Assembly: GCA_016872215.1 (NCBI GenBank)
Contig: VHAX01000017.1
Span: 1-44,059 of the forward strand
Reading direction: 5' to 3'
DNA: 44,059 nt
DNA from: Sphingomonadales bacterium
Lineage (GTDB): Bacteria; Bacteroidota; Bacteroidia; UBA7662
The position numbers and the translations under genes were made by a program. The notes beneath the pieces are model-generated. The model did no database searches. It was not told where the DNA came from and saw only the letters and a list, made by a program, of their open reading frames with translations. Position 1 is the stretch's first letter. Every line of letters starts with the position of its first letter. Below, one piece after another: positions 1 through 9,094 of the stretch.

Positions 1-1
1 C

Positions 2-415
2 GCTCTCTACGGCAAGCTCTACAATTGGTATTCGGTAAATGATTCAAGGGGACTATGTCCTGTGGGCTGGCATGTACCATCAGATGCGGAGTGGACGACC
101 CTCACCGACTTCTTGGGCGGAACATCCGTAGCTGGCGGCAAGATGAAGAGCACAGCTATACAACCAACTTCAGGTGGCTGGATTTCCCCGAACACAGGAG
201 CCACGAACTCCAGTGGCTTCACCGGCCTGCCTGGTGGCTACCGCAGCTCTGGTGGCGGGGTCAACAATTTGGGCGACGGCGGGGGCTGGTGGAGTTCTTC
301 GGATGTTGGGTCGGGCAATGCCTGGTACCGCTTCTTGAACAACGGCAGTGCGGGTGCGTACCGCGGCAACTTCGGCCAGCGGAGTGGTTTTTCGGTTCGC
401 TGCGCCCGGGATTGA
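2..415 (+). CDS. FISUMP-domain protein, C-terminal part (5' end outside window)
   Basis: The reading frame is open from the window edge, so the start is missing. The visible ~137 residues match the Fibrobacter succinogenes major paralogous (FISUMP) domain: a YGKLYNWY-like opening, then LCPVGWHVPSDAEWT, a Gly/Ser/Asn-rich middle, a WWSSSD segment and the terminal GFSVRCARD followed by TGA. These domains occur at the C-terminus of secreted or surface lipoproteins in Bacteroidetes and Fibrobacteres. Their biochemical role is not established, so no function is assigned. No T9SS sorting domain follows, because the protein ends with the FISUMP domain. The family call is firm; the full architecture is unknown. 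Confidence 0.85.
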   Translation, partial: ALYGKLYNWYSVNDSRGLCPVGWHVPSDAEWTTLTDFLGGTSVAGGKMKSTAIQPTSGGWISPNTGATNSSGFTGLPGGYRSSGGGVNNLGDGGGWWSSSDVGSGNAWYRFLNNGSAGAYRGNFGQRSGFSVRCARD

Positions 416-580
416 ACCTCGAATTTTGACTTTTTTGGGTTTGTGCGGTGGGGCGTGGCTGGCGGTTCCTTCGAGCCAACTAAAGTTAAAGGTCTAGTCG
501 CATTCGAGCCATCACTCAGCATCGACCAATATCCTGCGATTGAGGTTTTGACGCCTTCTGTATGCAAATTGTATGCACAT
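416..580. other. Intergenic stretch with an 11-bp-spaced direct repeat
   Basis: No convincing gene lies here. The one notable element is the octamer TGTATGCA, present twice (559-566 and 570-577) in direct orientation with start points 11 bp apart, about one helical turn. Such spacing suits a protein-binding site. No adjacent recombinase gene is visible in the window. Confidence 0.4.
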
Positions 581-617
581 AAAAATAAGGAGCTACCAAA
601 TTAAATTGGTAACTTCC
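581..617 (-). terminator. Rho-independent terminator downstream of the DEAD-box helicase
   Basis: On the minus strand a hairpin with a perfect six-pair core (TACCAA 594-599 against TTGGTA 606-611) is extended by a GGAG/CTTCC lower stem (589-592 with 614-617). It is followed by a T-rich tail (rc of 581-588). It lies about 55 nt beyond the helicase stop codon and would end the minus-strand transcript. Confidence 0.65.
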
Positions 618-670
618 TGATTATCAAGTTGTAGATTCCAGATTTGAACTGTCGGTCTCCTGACACCCTC

Positions 671-1981
671 TCAGGGTCTCCCGGCACCATTCCCTCTGGG
701 TTTGCCCCCACCTGAGCCATGTCCCTTTCCAGGTCTTACTCCTCCATTTCCTCTGAATCTACTTCCACCGCCCCCCCCTGGTCTGCCTTCACCGCTTTTT
801 CCTCTACCTGTACGCCTACCCCAACCACCGCTTTCGGCTACCCATTCGCCAACGGTTCCGATTTGTTCGGGTAGTTCCATTCGGGGAATGGTCCGTTCGA
901 TGAGTCTCTCAATGGCGTTGAGCCGCCTTCCATCTTTTGGATTGATAAAGGTTATGGCGGTGCCGCTGCGTTCAGCGCGTGCGGTTCGGCCAATACGGTG
1001 AACGTAGTCCTCCGCATCCGGGGGCGCGTCGAAGTTCACCACCAGATCTATGCCGTCAACGTCGATTCCGCGCGACAAAACATCCGTGCCTACTATAATC
1101 CTCAGCTTACCCGATTTGAAGTCACGCATGATATTCTCACGCTCCGCCTGCTCTAAGTCGGAGTGGAACGGGCGGGCCGGAATGTGCCGCTTCCTGAGCA
1201 GGTGGCCTAGTTCCTTCACCTTGTCTTTCGTGGAGCAAAACACAAGAATAGACGAATATTTAGGGTCGTTCAGGATCTCGAGCAGCAGGGGTTCTTTGTG
1301 CTGATCGTAGAGCTTGCACACCCTTTGGTCGATTTTCTCGGCCGGTTTGGCCACGGCGAGGGTCACCTCAGCGGGATTTTTCAGTATCACAGCAGCGAGT
1401 TGACGAATTCGCTGGGGCATAGTGGCCGAAAAAAGAAGGGTTTGCCGCAGCCTGGGCATCATCGAAACGATCCGCATGATATCATCAAAAAATCCCATGT
1501 CAAGCATACGGTCGGCTTCATCGAGCACAAGGTGCTGCAGGCAGGAGAAGTCGAAATTGCCCGTATTGAGGAAGGAAATTAGCCTCCCCGGCGTGGCGAT
1601 CACCATGTCGGCCCCTTTTTTCAGAGCCTTGTGCTGTTGGTCCCACAGCGCCCCATCGCCCCCACCGTAGATGGGAATCGAGTTCACCGAAGTATAATAG
1701 CTGAGGCCCTCTACCTGCTGGTCGATCTGCTGCGCCAATTCACGCGTGGGTGTGAGGATGAGAGCATTCAAATGCCGTTTCTGACTGGCCAAGATAAGGT
1801 CGATGACCGGCAGCACAAATGCTGCCGTTTTTCCGGTTCCGGTTTGTGCGCAGGCGATCAGGTCGCGACCTCCCAAAATAATCGGGATGGCCTGTTGCTG
1901 GATGGGTGTGGGGCTACGAAAGCCCATAGCATCCAGTCCATCCAGCAAATCAGGGTCTAGATCAAAGTCGTAAAATGTCAT
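671..1981 (-). CDS. DEAD-box ATP-dependent RNA helicase (RhlE-like)
   Basis: A 436-residue DEAD-box helicase that uses ATP to remodel RNA duplexes or RNPs in the cytoplasm. The motifs appear in order: Q motif (GFRSPTPIQQQAIP, ~21-34), motif I AQTGTGKT (~45-52), PTRELAQQ, TPGRL, motif II DEAD (~154), SAT (~185), and the C-terminal RecA lobe with RGIDVDGIDLVVNFD and HRIGRTAR (~331-338). A Gly/Arg-rich basic tail (~385-436) is typical of the RhlE/CsdA type and suggests non-specific RNA binding. It starts 48 nt after the lspA stop on the same strand, so it is probably the last gene of the transporter-ileS-dksA-lspA run. The exact subfamily (RhlE, CshA or DeaD) cannot be fixed by eye. Confidence 0.95.
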   Translation of the reverse strand: MTFYDFDLDPDLLDGLDAMGFRSPTPIQQQAIPIILGGRDLIACAQTGTGKTAAFVLPVIDLILASQKRHLNALILTPTRELAQQIDQQVEGLSYYTSVNSIPIYGGGDGALWDQQHKALKKGADMVIATPGRLISFLNTGNFDFSCLQHLVLDEADRMLDMGFFDDIMRIVSMMPRLRQTLLFSATMPQRIRQLAAVILKNPAEVTLAVAKPAEKIDQRVCKLYDQHKEPLLLEILNDPKYSSILVFCSTKDKVKELGHLLRKRHIPARPFHSDLEQAERENIMRDFKSGKLRIIVGTDVLSRGIDVDGIDLVVNFDAPPDAEDYVHRIGRTARAERSGTAITFINPKDGRRLNAIERLIERTIPRMELPEQIGTVGEWVAESGGWGRRTGRGKSGEGRPGGGGGSRFRGNGGVRPGKGHGSGGGKPRGNGAGRP

Positions 1982-2029
1982 AATAACAGGTCGTGCATCC
2001 TGAGGCGTCTACCCGAGGTTTGTGCAGGC

Positions 2030-2659
2030 CTACTGTCCGCCATCGTTGGGTGATGAAGATTCCGGGGTTTCAGATGGTGATGTAGGTGCTGCATCGGGGG
2101 GAAAATATCGGCGCTGGAACACCAGTAACATGGCTACTCCGGTGGTGATGGCTGTGTCGGCCACATTAAATACTGGTCGGAAGAAAATGAAATAATCGCC
2201 GCCCCACAACGGCAGCCACTGGGGCAGAAATCCCTGCCAGAGGGGAAAGTAAAGCATGTCGACCACCCGTCCGTGGAACCAGCGCTCGTAGCCAAACAGG
2301 GGTCCGTAGCATACCGAGTCTATAATGTTACCCAATGCACCCGCAAGCACCAGAGAGAGGGCTGCAAGGGCGCCCACACGGGCCTTATTCGATTTGAGCA
2401 TTTTCCTAATTATATAAAGTATGCCACCCACGGCCACCAACCGAAACAGAGTGAGGGCTAGCTTGCCCCATTCGCCACCCAGTTCCATCCCAAACGCCAT
2501 GCCGTTGTTTTCGATAAAATAAATCTGAAACCACTGACCCGCGACGTTGAAATGCTCTCCAAGCATCATATTCGTCTTCACCCAGATTTTGCTGGCCTGG
2601 TCAGCCAGCAGAACGGCCGTGGTGAATCCAATCGGAATCCAGAATCTGCTTTTCATCAC
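2030..2659 (-). CDS. lspA: Signal peptidase II (lipoprotein signal peptidase)
   Basis: An inner-membrane aspartyl protease that cleaves the signal peptide of diacylated prolipoproteins ahead of the lipobox cysteine. It has 209 residues and about four membrane helices. The conserved blocks are visible: an N-terminal TAVLLADQASKIWVK, FIENNGMAFGM (~50-60), GALGNIIDSVCYG (~106-118), VVDMLYFP (~132-139) and FNVADTAITTG (~163-173). The two catalytic Asp residues sit in the NIIDS and NVADT blocks. The long loop between the third and fourth helices and a Ser/Pro-rich hydrophilic tail resemble Bacteroidetes versions. The lipoproteins encoded in this window (LPP20-like, M28) would be substrates. It follows the dksA-like gene by 54 nt. 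Confidence 0.96.
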   Translation of the reverse strand: MMKSRFWIPIGFTTAVLLADQASKIWVKTNMMLGEHFNVAGQWFQIYFIENNGMAFGMELGGEWGKLALTLFRLVAVGGILYIIRKMLKSNKARVGALAALSLVLAGALGNIIDSVCYGPLFGYERWFHGRVVDMLYFPLWQGFLPQWLPLWGGDYFIFFRPVFNVADTAITTGVAMLLVFQRRYFPPDAAPTSPSETPESSSPNDGGQ

Positions 2660-2713
2660 AACCTGCAGTTCATCACAACCCTCGAGAAAATGTGGCTAGT
2701 CTACCGGAGCCGA

Positions 2714-3106
2714 TCACTGGCGCAACTTGGCTTCCATCGACAAAGTAGCGTGGGGCACCAGACGCAAGCGTTCCCTGGGGATGAGTTTGCCTGTTTCCCT
2801 ACAGATACCGTAGGTCTTGTTCTCTATACGAATCAGCGCGTTTTCAAGGTGGTCGATGAACTTGCGCTGACGCGAGGCCAGCTGGCTGTAGTGCTCCTTG
2901 TCCATCGTCACCGAACCCTCTTCAAGCGTCACATAGCCGCTGGAGGTGTCGTCGGTGCCGTTGGCATTGGCCGTCATGAGCTGCTCCTGGTAGTAGCGGA
3001 ACTCGCTGCGGGCGGCTTCCAGTTTCTCCAGGATCAGCTCCCTGAACTCAACCAACTCCTCGTCGGAATATCGGTTTTTTGCGGTGTTTTCGGCTGATTC
3101 ACTCAT
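2714..3106 (-). CDS. TraR/DksA family protein with degenerate zinc finger
   Basis: A 130-residue protein of the DksA/TraR family, whose members bind the RNA polymerase secondary channel through a coiled coil. The N-terminal two-thirds is helical and charged (DEELVEFRELILEKLEAA). The C-terminus carries the family signature GICRETGKLIPRERLRLVPHAT. Only one of the four zinc-ligand cysteines of classical DksA is left. From family knowledge, Bacteroidetes members of this type commonly lack the zinc site, so the protein is not obviously broken. Its ATG overlaps the ileS stop by four bases (3103-3106), which indicates translational coupling. The target promoters are unknown. Confidence 0.9.
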   Translation of the reverse strand: MSESAENTAKNRYSDEELVEFRELILEKLEAARSEFRYYQEQLMTANANGTDDTSSGYVTLEEGSVTMDKEHYSQLASRQRKFIDHLENALIRIENKTYGICRETGKLIPRERLRLVPHATLSMEAKLRQ

Positions 3107-6100
3107 GGCTTGTGGGGTTTTATCGAAACAATAACTGGACCTTCATCGAGAGGCAATTCCACGCCCTCGCTCTTGATCTGGTCCACCCAAATTAGGCGGG
3201 TGGCCAAAATTTCGGTGCAAATATACGCAGAAAAGGGGTCGACCGCCGACTTCAGCCAAGGCTGCTCTTCCAGGATCAACTCGATCCGGTCGGTGACCTT
3301 CAGATTCTGGTCTTTACGTAGTTTTTGTATGCGGTTCACCAATTCTCGGGCCAGCCCCTCCTGGAGCAGCTCATCGTTGAGCTCCACGTCGAGCGCCACC
3401 GTAAGCCTTCCGTCGGAAGCCACAAGCCAGCCAGGAATATCATCGAAACTCGTCTCCACATCCTCGCGACCCAAGGAGATTGAACCGCCCTCCAGTTTCA
3501 GATGGATCTCCCCCTCGCGCTCCAGTGTCATCAGTTCGGATTGTGACAACAACGGAACCGCTGCTGCGATGGCCTTCATCCGGGCGGGGTAGCGGGGCCC
3601 CAGTGATTTGAAATTTGCACGAGCCTTGCGCACGATTACCGAGGCCTGTTCCTCCGAAATAAATTCAATGTTCTTGATGTTGAGCTCCGATTGGATCAGG
3701 TCGGCCACCTTCAGGATTTGGCTGCGTTCGCCCTCATCCGTTAGCGGTATGAGGAGTCGCCTCAGAGGTTGCCGCACCTTAATCTGCGAACGTTTGCGCA
3801 GCGAAAGGGCCAGAGAGCAGATGTCCTGTGCCCACGACATTCGTTGCTCCAACAACGAGTCGATTTCTTCCGGATTCACTTTAGGGAAGTCGCACAGGTG
3901 CACTGAATCGTGGGGCTGGCCGCCTGTTACCCCGTTGAGGTCGCGGTACAACCGTTCCGCGTAGAACGGGGCGATGGGCGCCATCAACCGTGCCACGGTT
4001 TCCAGACAGGTGTATAGGGTTTGGTAGGCCGCCTGTTTATCCAAGCCTTCTTCACCTTTCCAAAAACGTCGGCGGCACAGGCGTACGTACCAGTTGCTGA
4101 GGTGCTCATCCACAAATGTTTGAATACTGCGGGCGGCGCGCGTGGGTTCGTATTCGCGGTAGTCGACCCCCACCGATGCAGTCAGCGAGTTCAGCAGGGA
4201 TAGGATCCACCGGTCGATTTCGGGTCTGTCTTTGAGGGGCACATCGGCTTCTTCATATCGAAACCCGTCGACATTAGCGTACAGGGCGAAAAAGCTGTAG
4301 GTGTTGTGGAGCGTCCCGAAGAATTTGCGCTGTACCTCCAAAATCCCTGCCGGGTCAAATTTTAGGTTGTCCCACGGCTGCGCATTGCCCACCATATACC
4401 AGCGGGTGGCATCGGGTCCATACTGTTCGAGGGTTTTAAATGGATCTACAGCATTTCCTAATCGCTTCGACATCTTATTGCCGTCTTTATCGAGCACCAG
4501 ACCGTTACTAACCACAGTTTTGAACGCCACAGAATCGAAGAGCATCACAGCGATGGCGTGCAGGGTAAAGAACCACCCCCTGGTCTGGTCGACACCCTCA
4601 GCGATGAAATCGGCCGGAAAGGCGGTGTTGCGATCGATACGTTCCGATTGCTCGAAGGGGTAATGCCCCTGCGCGTAGGGCATAGCTCCTGAGTCGAACC
4701 ACACATCGATAAGATCGGGTTCGCGGCGCATGGGGTCACCGTTTGGGCTCAACAACACCACCTGGTCGACAAAAGGTCGGTGCAAGTCTTGGATCGACTC
4801 GGGGTTTTCCAAACCAGCCGCACGAGCCTCTTCCATGGCCACACGGAGTTCGCCGAGCGATCCGATGCACCGTTTTTCGCTCCCATCGGTCGTGCTCCAG
4901 ATGGGCAGAGGGGTACCCCAGAAGCGGGAGCGCGATAGGTTCCAGTCGACCAGATTCTGTAGCCAGTGGCCAAATCGGCCGGTTCCGGTGCTCTCGGGTT
5001 TCCACTGAATCGACTGATTGAGTTCCGCCATCCGGTCTTTGACTGCGGTCGTCCGGATAAACCAGCTTTCCAGCGGATAATAGAGGATGGGCTTGTCGGT
5101 CCGCCAGCAATGGGGATAGCTATGCGCATATTTTTCGATATGGAAGGCCCGGTTTCCCCTTTTCAGTTTTAGAGTGATGAGTTCATCGGCGTTGAGGATC
5201 TTGCTGAGGTTGGGGATGATGCCGGCCAGGGCCTCTTGTTGTTTCTTCAGCAGCGCATCTCGTTCGGCTTCATCGAGGAATGCGTTCTTCACCGGCATGC
5301 CTTGCAGGGGAAATTCTTGATCCTGCACCTGTTCGGTGAACCGGCCGTTGCGGTCCACCAAAGTGAGGGCGCCGATGCCTTCCTGCTGTGCGATGCGGAA
5401 GTCATCCGCCCCAAAGCTGGGCGCCAGGTGTACCACTCCGGTGCCATCATCGGTGCGCACGAAGTCACCCGCCACCACCCGGAAGGCATCGCCCTGCCCG
5501 GGACGCGCATAAGGGAGGAGTTGTTCATAGCGCAGGCCACTCAGGCTTTTGCCCTGTAGGATGCCGATCCGCATCCAGGGCAATGACTTACTCCATGATT
5601 TTGGTGTCGGCCAGGTCAGGTGTCGCCCCGCTTCTGTTTCGTTCGATTCGACTTCAGCCTTGTTCGGTTCATTTTCAGCCATTGACGTCCACGTATCCGC
5701 AGCCGGGAGGTAGGCCCCCACCCGGGCCTCGGCCAGAATCAGAAGTACCGGACGGCGGGTGTAGGGGTTGTGGGTGGCGAGCAGCGTGTAGGGTATGTCG
5801 GGCCCAACCGCCAGCGCGGTATTGGAGGGCAAGGTCCACGGCGTGGTCGTCCACGCCAACAGGTAGGGTCCCCATTCAGGATCACTACCAGCACTGTCTT
5901 TCGGTTCTTCAATCGCCCATCCGATTGGCAGGTTCTTTTTAAATCCATCCAGCAGTTTTTCCAAGGCGGGGCACGACTCGGGCTGGGTAAGCCTGAACTG
6001 CACTACAGCGCTGGTGTCTTTCACCTCGCGGTAGGCCCCGGGCTGGTTGAGCTCGTGCGAACTCAATCCGGTTCCGGCGGCAGGCGAGTAGGGTTGAATG

Positions 6101-6645
6101 CTGTGTCCTTTGTAGAGCAGGCCCTTGTCGAACAACTGCTTCAAAAGCCACCAAACCGATTCGATGTATTCGGGCGTGTAGGTCACGTAGGGATTTTCGA
6201 GATCCACCCAATAGCCCATCTGCTCCGTCAGCCGCTCCCAGTGCGTGGTGAAGGCCATTACATCCTCCCGGCAATGGCGGTTGTATTCCTCAATGCTAAT
6301 GCGGGAGCCGATGTCATCCCTTCGAATGCCCAGTTTCTTTTCGACCTGAAGCTCCACGGGCAGTCCGTGCGTATCCCAGCCACTTTTCCGCTCCACCTTT
6401 CGGCCGTTCATGGTTTGGAACCGACAAAATATATCCTTAATGGTTCGGGCCATCACATGGTGAATTCCCGGGATTCCATTGGCCGATGGCGGTCCTTCGT
6501 AGAACACAAAGGGTTGGGACTGCGACCGCTGTTGCACGCTGCGTCGGAAGATATCGTGTTCTTTCCACCAGGCGGCGATGTCGCGTCCCACGCCAGGGAG
6601 ATCGAGTTGGTGATAGGTAGGATAGGGATTCTGAGGTTTACTCAT
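3103..6645 (-). CDS. ileS: Isoleucyl-tRNA synthetase
   Basis: A class Ia aminoacyl-tRNA synthetase that charges tRNA-Ile, with a CP1 editing domain for misactivated Val. The HIGH-equivalent lies in GIPGIHHVMAR (~57-67) and the KMSKS loop is NKMSKRLGN (~720). An editing region (TTPWTLPSNTALAVGP) and a C-terminal anticodon-binding domain are present. I chose the ATG at 6645: the stretch upstream of it lies inside the transporter gene and reads unlike the family, while this start gives a normal N-terminus (MSKPQNPYPTYHQLDLPGV). It overlaps the preceding stop by eight bases. A charged insertion around residues 318-340 (MAENEPNKAEVESNETEAG) lengthens the protein to 1180 residues and looks like an in-frame linker expansion. 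Confidence 0.97.
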   Translation of the reverse strand: MSKPQNPYPTYHQLDLPGVGRDIAAWWKEHDIFRRSVQQRSQSQPFVFYEGPPSANGIPGIHHVMARTIKDIFCRFQTMNGRKVERKSGWDTHGLPVELQVEKKLGIRRDDIGSRISIEEYNRHCREDVMAFTTHWERLTEQMGYWVDLENPYVTYTPEYIESVWWLLKQLFDKGLLYKGHSIQPYSPAAGTGLSSHELNQPGAYREVKDTSAVVQFRLTQPESCPALEKLLDGFKKNLPIGWAIEEPKDSAGSDPEWGPYLLAWTTTPWTLPSNTALAVGPDIPYTLLATHNPYTRRPVLLILAEARVGAYLPAADTWTSMAENEPNKAEVESNETEAGRHLTWPTPKSWSKSLPWMRIGILQGKSLSGLRYEQLLPYARPGQGDAFRVVAGDFVRTDDGTGVVHLAPSFGADDFRIAQQEGIGALTLVDRNGRFTEQVQDQEFPLQGMPVKNAFLDEAERDALLKKQQEALAGIIPNLSKILNADELITLKLKRGNRAFHIEKYAHSYPHCWRTDKPILYYPLESWFIRTTAVKDRMAELNQSIQWKPESTGTGRFGHWLQNLVDWNLSRSRFWGTPLPIWSTTDGSEKRCIGSLGELRVAMEEARAAGLENPESIQDLHRPFVDQVVLLSPNGDPMRREPDLIDVWFDSGAMPYAQGHYPFEQSERIDRNTAFPADFIAEGVDQTRGWFFTLHAIAVMLFDSVAFKTVVSNGLVLDKDGNKMSKRLGNAVDPFKTLEQYGPDATRWYMVGNAQPWDNLKFDPAGILEVQRKFFGTLHNTYSFFALYANVDGFRYEEADVPLKDRPEIDRWILSLLNSLTASVGVDYREYEPTRAARSIQTFVDEHLSNWYVRLCRRRFWKGEEGLDKQAAYQTLYTCLETVARLMAPIAPFYAERLYRDLNGVTGGQPHDSVHLCDFPKVNPEEIDSLLEQRMSWAQDICSLALSLRKRSQIKVRQPLRRLLIPLTDEGERSQILKVADLIQSELNIKNIEFISEEQASVIVRKARANFKSLGPRYPARMKAIAAAVPLLSQSELMTLEREGEIHLKLEGGSISLGREDVETSFDDIPGWLVASDGRLTVALDVELNDELLQEGLARELVNRIQKLRKDQNLKVTDRIELILEEQPWLKSAVDPFSAYICTEILATRLIWVDQIKSEGVELPLDEGPVIVSIKPHKP

Positions 6646-9001
6646 CACTATCGGTTGCAGTTGCGCTGGGGATAGGGTTGCCATTTTTGCGGGCCATTAT
6701 GATTTGCCGACGTCGGTCGAACGACAAAATCAGGGCGGGCAGCAGAAGCATATTGCTCAAAAGGGCCACCAACAGGGTACAAGAGGTCATCATACCGAGC
6801 GCTACGGTGCCCTGAAAGGTAGAAACGCCGAATACGAGGAACCCAAAAAACAGGATCAGTGATGTATAGATCATGCTGGGAATGGTCTCGCGCAGGCTTA
6901 ACTCAACCAGTCGCGGGATGTCCCACTTCCTGCGCTTCATCTCCTGCCGGTATTTGGCCAAAAAATGAATGCTGGTGTCGATGGAGATGCCAAAGACCAT
7001 AGAGTATACCAGCACGGTAGAGGGCTTGAGGGGAACACCCATGTAGCCCATGGCTCCGGCCGTAACGAGTAGCGGAAAGAGGTTGGGTACTATGGAAATG
7101 ACCAGAATCCGAACCTCCCGAAACAGTACCACCATAATGATGGATATCAGGAAAATGGCCAGACTAAGACTGTTGATAAGGGAACTCACGAGGTACTGGT
7201 TGCCCCTCAGGAAAATGAGACTGCTGCCGGTAAAAATCACCTTCGCGGAGGAGCCTTCCACCAGCGAATCGACCCGGCTGTCCAATTCTTTGAGCAACTC
7301 CTCCAATCTCTTGGTGCCCACATCGGCCATGTTCAGGCTCAGGCGAAACACTTGTCGGGCGGTATCGGTGAGTGACGCAAGGGTGCTGTCAGTGGTGCTG
7401 CGCGAGCGCAACAGGTAGGGCATCACAAACAGTTGTTCTTGTCCACCCGGCAGCCTGAAATACTCGGGATTTCCCTGAAAATAGGCCTGGTTGGCGGCCT
7501 TCACCAGTTGAACCAGCGAAAGAGGGGGGGCAAATTCGCGGTATTCCGACAACAGCAACTGGATTTCCTCCGCCTTTTGCAGATTCTTAGGTGATTGAAT
7601 GCCGCCCCTCCGGCCAGTATCGATGAGAATCTCCAGCGGCATTACCCCGGCAAAGTTTTCCTCGAAAAAACGTAGGTCCGACATCACCCGATCGCGCTGG
7701 GGCAGGTCGTCCACGAGCCGGCTCCGAGTTTTGAGTTGGACGGCTCCTACAGCAGCGAGGAGGCTCACTAGCACGAACCCAATGTATAGGGCATTTCGGT
7801 ATCCCATCACACAACGAACCACCCTATCCACCACGCTTTGCAGTGCGGTGCGCTCGAGGTGCCTCAGGTGCTTCGTTTCAGGGGCAGGCAGGTAGGAAAA
7901 AACTATGGGAATGATGATCAAGCTGATGAGGAAAATCACGCTAATACTGAGGGCCACCACCAGTCCGAATTCCTTAAGAACGGTGACCTCAGTTAGGTAG
8001 AACACACCGAATCCGATAGCTGTGGTGGTGTTGGTGAGGAGGGCGGCCAAGCCCACGCGTTCCACGACGCGACTAAGCGCCTTGATTTTGTTGCCGTGCT
8101 TACGGAATTCGTCGTGATATTTATTCAACAAATACACGCAGTTGGGCACGCCGATGACCACCACCAAGGCTGGTATGAGTCCACTCAGAATGGTGATTTT
8201 GAACCCGAAGCTGGATATGAGTCCGAGCGCCCACACCGCGCCCAGTAAAACCACCAACAGGGAAAAAAAAACCGGGGCAAAGCTTCTGTAAAAAAAGAAC
8301 AGCACGAGCCCGCTCATGATGAGGGCTAAAGCGCTAAACAATTTGAGCTCATCGGCCACCCGGGTAGCGAACACCGTACGTACATAAGGAAGGCCGGAGT
8401 AGTGTAGGGTGAGGCCGTGGTTTAGCGCGAATGCGTCGAGACGGCGTACCACCCCATCCACGGTGCCGATGCGTCCTTTGTTGTCTAGCACTTTCCCGTC
8501 GAATGCGATGGCCAGCAGGGTGGTATTGGTTTCGGGGATGATAAAGATACCCTCATACATACGGGTCTGGTGAACCACCTGTTTAAGACTATCGAGATCA
8601 GTCCGATTCAATGGTCCATCGGGCACCAGGGGCAGGAGCCGAAACTTTTGTTTGGTATCATCGCGCACCAGAGCGGGGAGATTGGCGAGACTTAAAACCG
8701 ACTTCACGCCCTTCACCTCTTTCACCCTGCGGGTCACCAGTTGCAGTCCCTGAAACAAATCGGGTGTGAACAGGCTGTCGGACTGGAAGCCGGCCACCAT
8801 CACATTGCCGTCGATGCCAAATCGGCCGCGGAATTCCTCGTAGATCTGCAGGTCGGGGTCGTTATGCGGAATCAGGCGATTGCCGTCATATGACATACGC
8901 ACCTGACTGGCCTTGTAGGCCATAAACAGCGTTGTCAATCCCAGAATTGCGAGCAACAGAGGGCGATTTCGGAGGATGAAACGAGCAATGCGGGTCCACA
9001 T
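6638..9001 (-). CDS. MMPL/RND-superfamily transporter
   Basis: A 787-residue inner-membrane protein with the two-fold repeat of RND proteins of the MMPL/COG1033 type. Each half has one N-terminal helix, a large periplasmic loop and a bundle of five helices. The first bundle (~210-380) includes ALVVVIGVPNCVYLLNKYHDE; the second (~620-750) includes VYSMVFGISIDTSIHFLAKYRQE, the conserved proton-relay-like Asp region of such bundles. Relatives export lipids, hopanoids or other hydrophobic compounds. The substrate here cannot be told. The ATG at 9001 is preferred over one 75 nt upstream because it lies just after a -7 box at 9016-9023 and gives a short cytoplasmic N-terminus (MWTRIARFILRNRP). It is the first gene of the minus-strand run that includes ileS. 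Confidence 0.9.
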   Translation of the reverse strand: MWTRIARFILRNRPLLLAILGLTTLFMAYKASQVRMSYDGNRLIPHNDPDLQIYEEFRGRFGIDGNVMVAGFQSDSLFTPDLFQGLQLVTRRVKEVKGVKSVLSLANLPALVRDDTKQKFRLLPLVPDGPLNRTDLDSLKQVVHQTRMYEGIFIIPETNTTLLAIAFDGKVLDNKGRIGTVDGVVRRLDAFALNHGLTLHYSGLPYVRTVFATRVADELKLFSALALIMSGLVLFFFYRSFAPVFFSLLVVLLGAVWALGLISSFGFKITILSGLIPALVVVIGVPNCVYLLNKYHDEFRKHGNKIKALSRVVERVGLAALLTNTTTAIGFGVFYLTEVTVLKEFGLVVALSISVIFLISLIIIPIVFSYLPAPETKHLRHLERTALQSVVDRVVRCVMGYRNALYIGFVLVSLLAAVGAVQLKTRSRLVDDLPQRDRVMSDLRFFEENFAGVMPLEILIDTGRRGGIQSPKNLQKAEEIQLLLSEYREFAPPLSLVQLVKAANQAYFQGNPEYFRLPGGQEQLFVMPYLLRSRSTTDSTLASLTDTARQVFRLSLNMADVGTKRLEELLKELDSRVDSLVEGSSAKVIFTGSSLIFLRGNQYLVSSLINSLSLAIFLISIIMVVLFREVRILVISIVPNLFPLLVTAGAMGYMGVPLKPSTVLVYSMVFGISIDTSIHFLAKYRQEMKRRKWDIPRLVELSLRETIPSMIYTSLILFFGFLVFGVSTFQGTVALGMMTSCTLLVALLSNMLLLPALILSFDRRRQIIMARKNGNPIPSATATDSDE

Positions 9002-9015
9002 ACAATAAAAACGCG

Positions 9016-9023
9016 CAAAAATA
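9016..9023 (-). promoter_or_regulatory. Bacteroidetes-type -7 box for the transporter-ileS run
   Basis: TATTTTTG on the minus strand matches TAnnTTTG and ends 14 nt before the transporter ATG at 9001. No clear -33 element was found at the expected spacing. Confidence 0.5.
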
Positions 9024-9060
9024 CGAAAAGCGGAGGGCTCTAGGTTTGATAAAAATTTTA

Positions 9061-9081
9061 GTACTTTGCAATACATAGTAC
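9061..9081. promoter_or_regulatory. Imperfect 21-bp palindrome, probable PadR operator
   Basis: The arms GTACTTTG and CATAGTAC form an imperfect dyad: sixteen of twenty-one positions match the reverse complement, and the outermost five on each side are perfect. It lies 13 bp upstream of the padR -7 box, in the divergent region between padR and the transporter. PadR dimers typically bind such dyads and repress their own operon. I infer that this is the autoregulatory operator. It could also affect the divergent transporter promoter. Confidence 0.6.
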
Positions 9082-9094
9082 CAAAATAATTTTA

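Noticed and set aside
5770-6675. A 301-codon open frame on the plus strand opposite ileS
   Set aside because: It lies wholly within ileS on the other strand, has no recognisable domain, and mirrors the third-position bias of a GC-rich gene. Several similar long antisense frames (for example 40496-41275 and 39404-40105 opposite metH) were rejected for the same reason.
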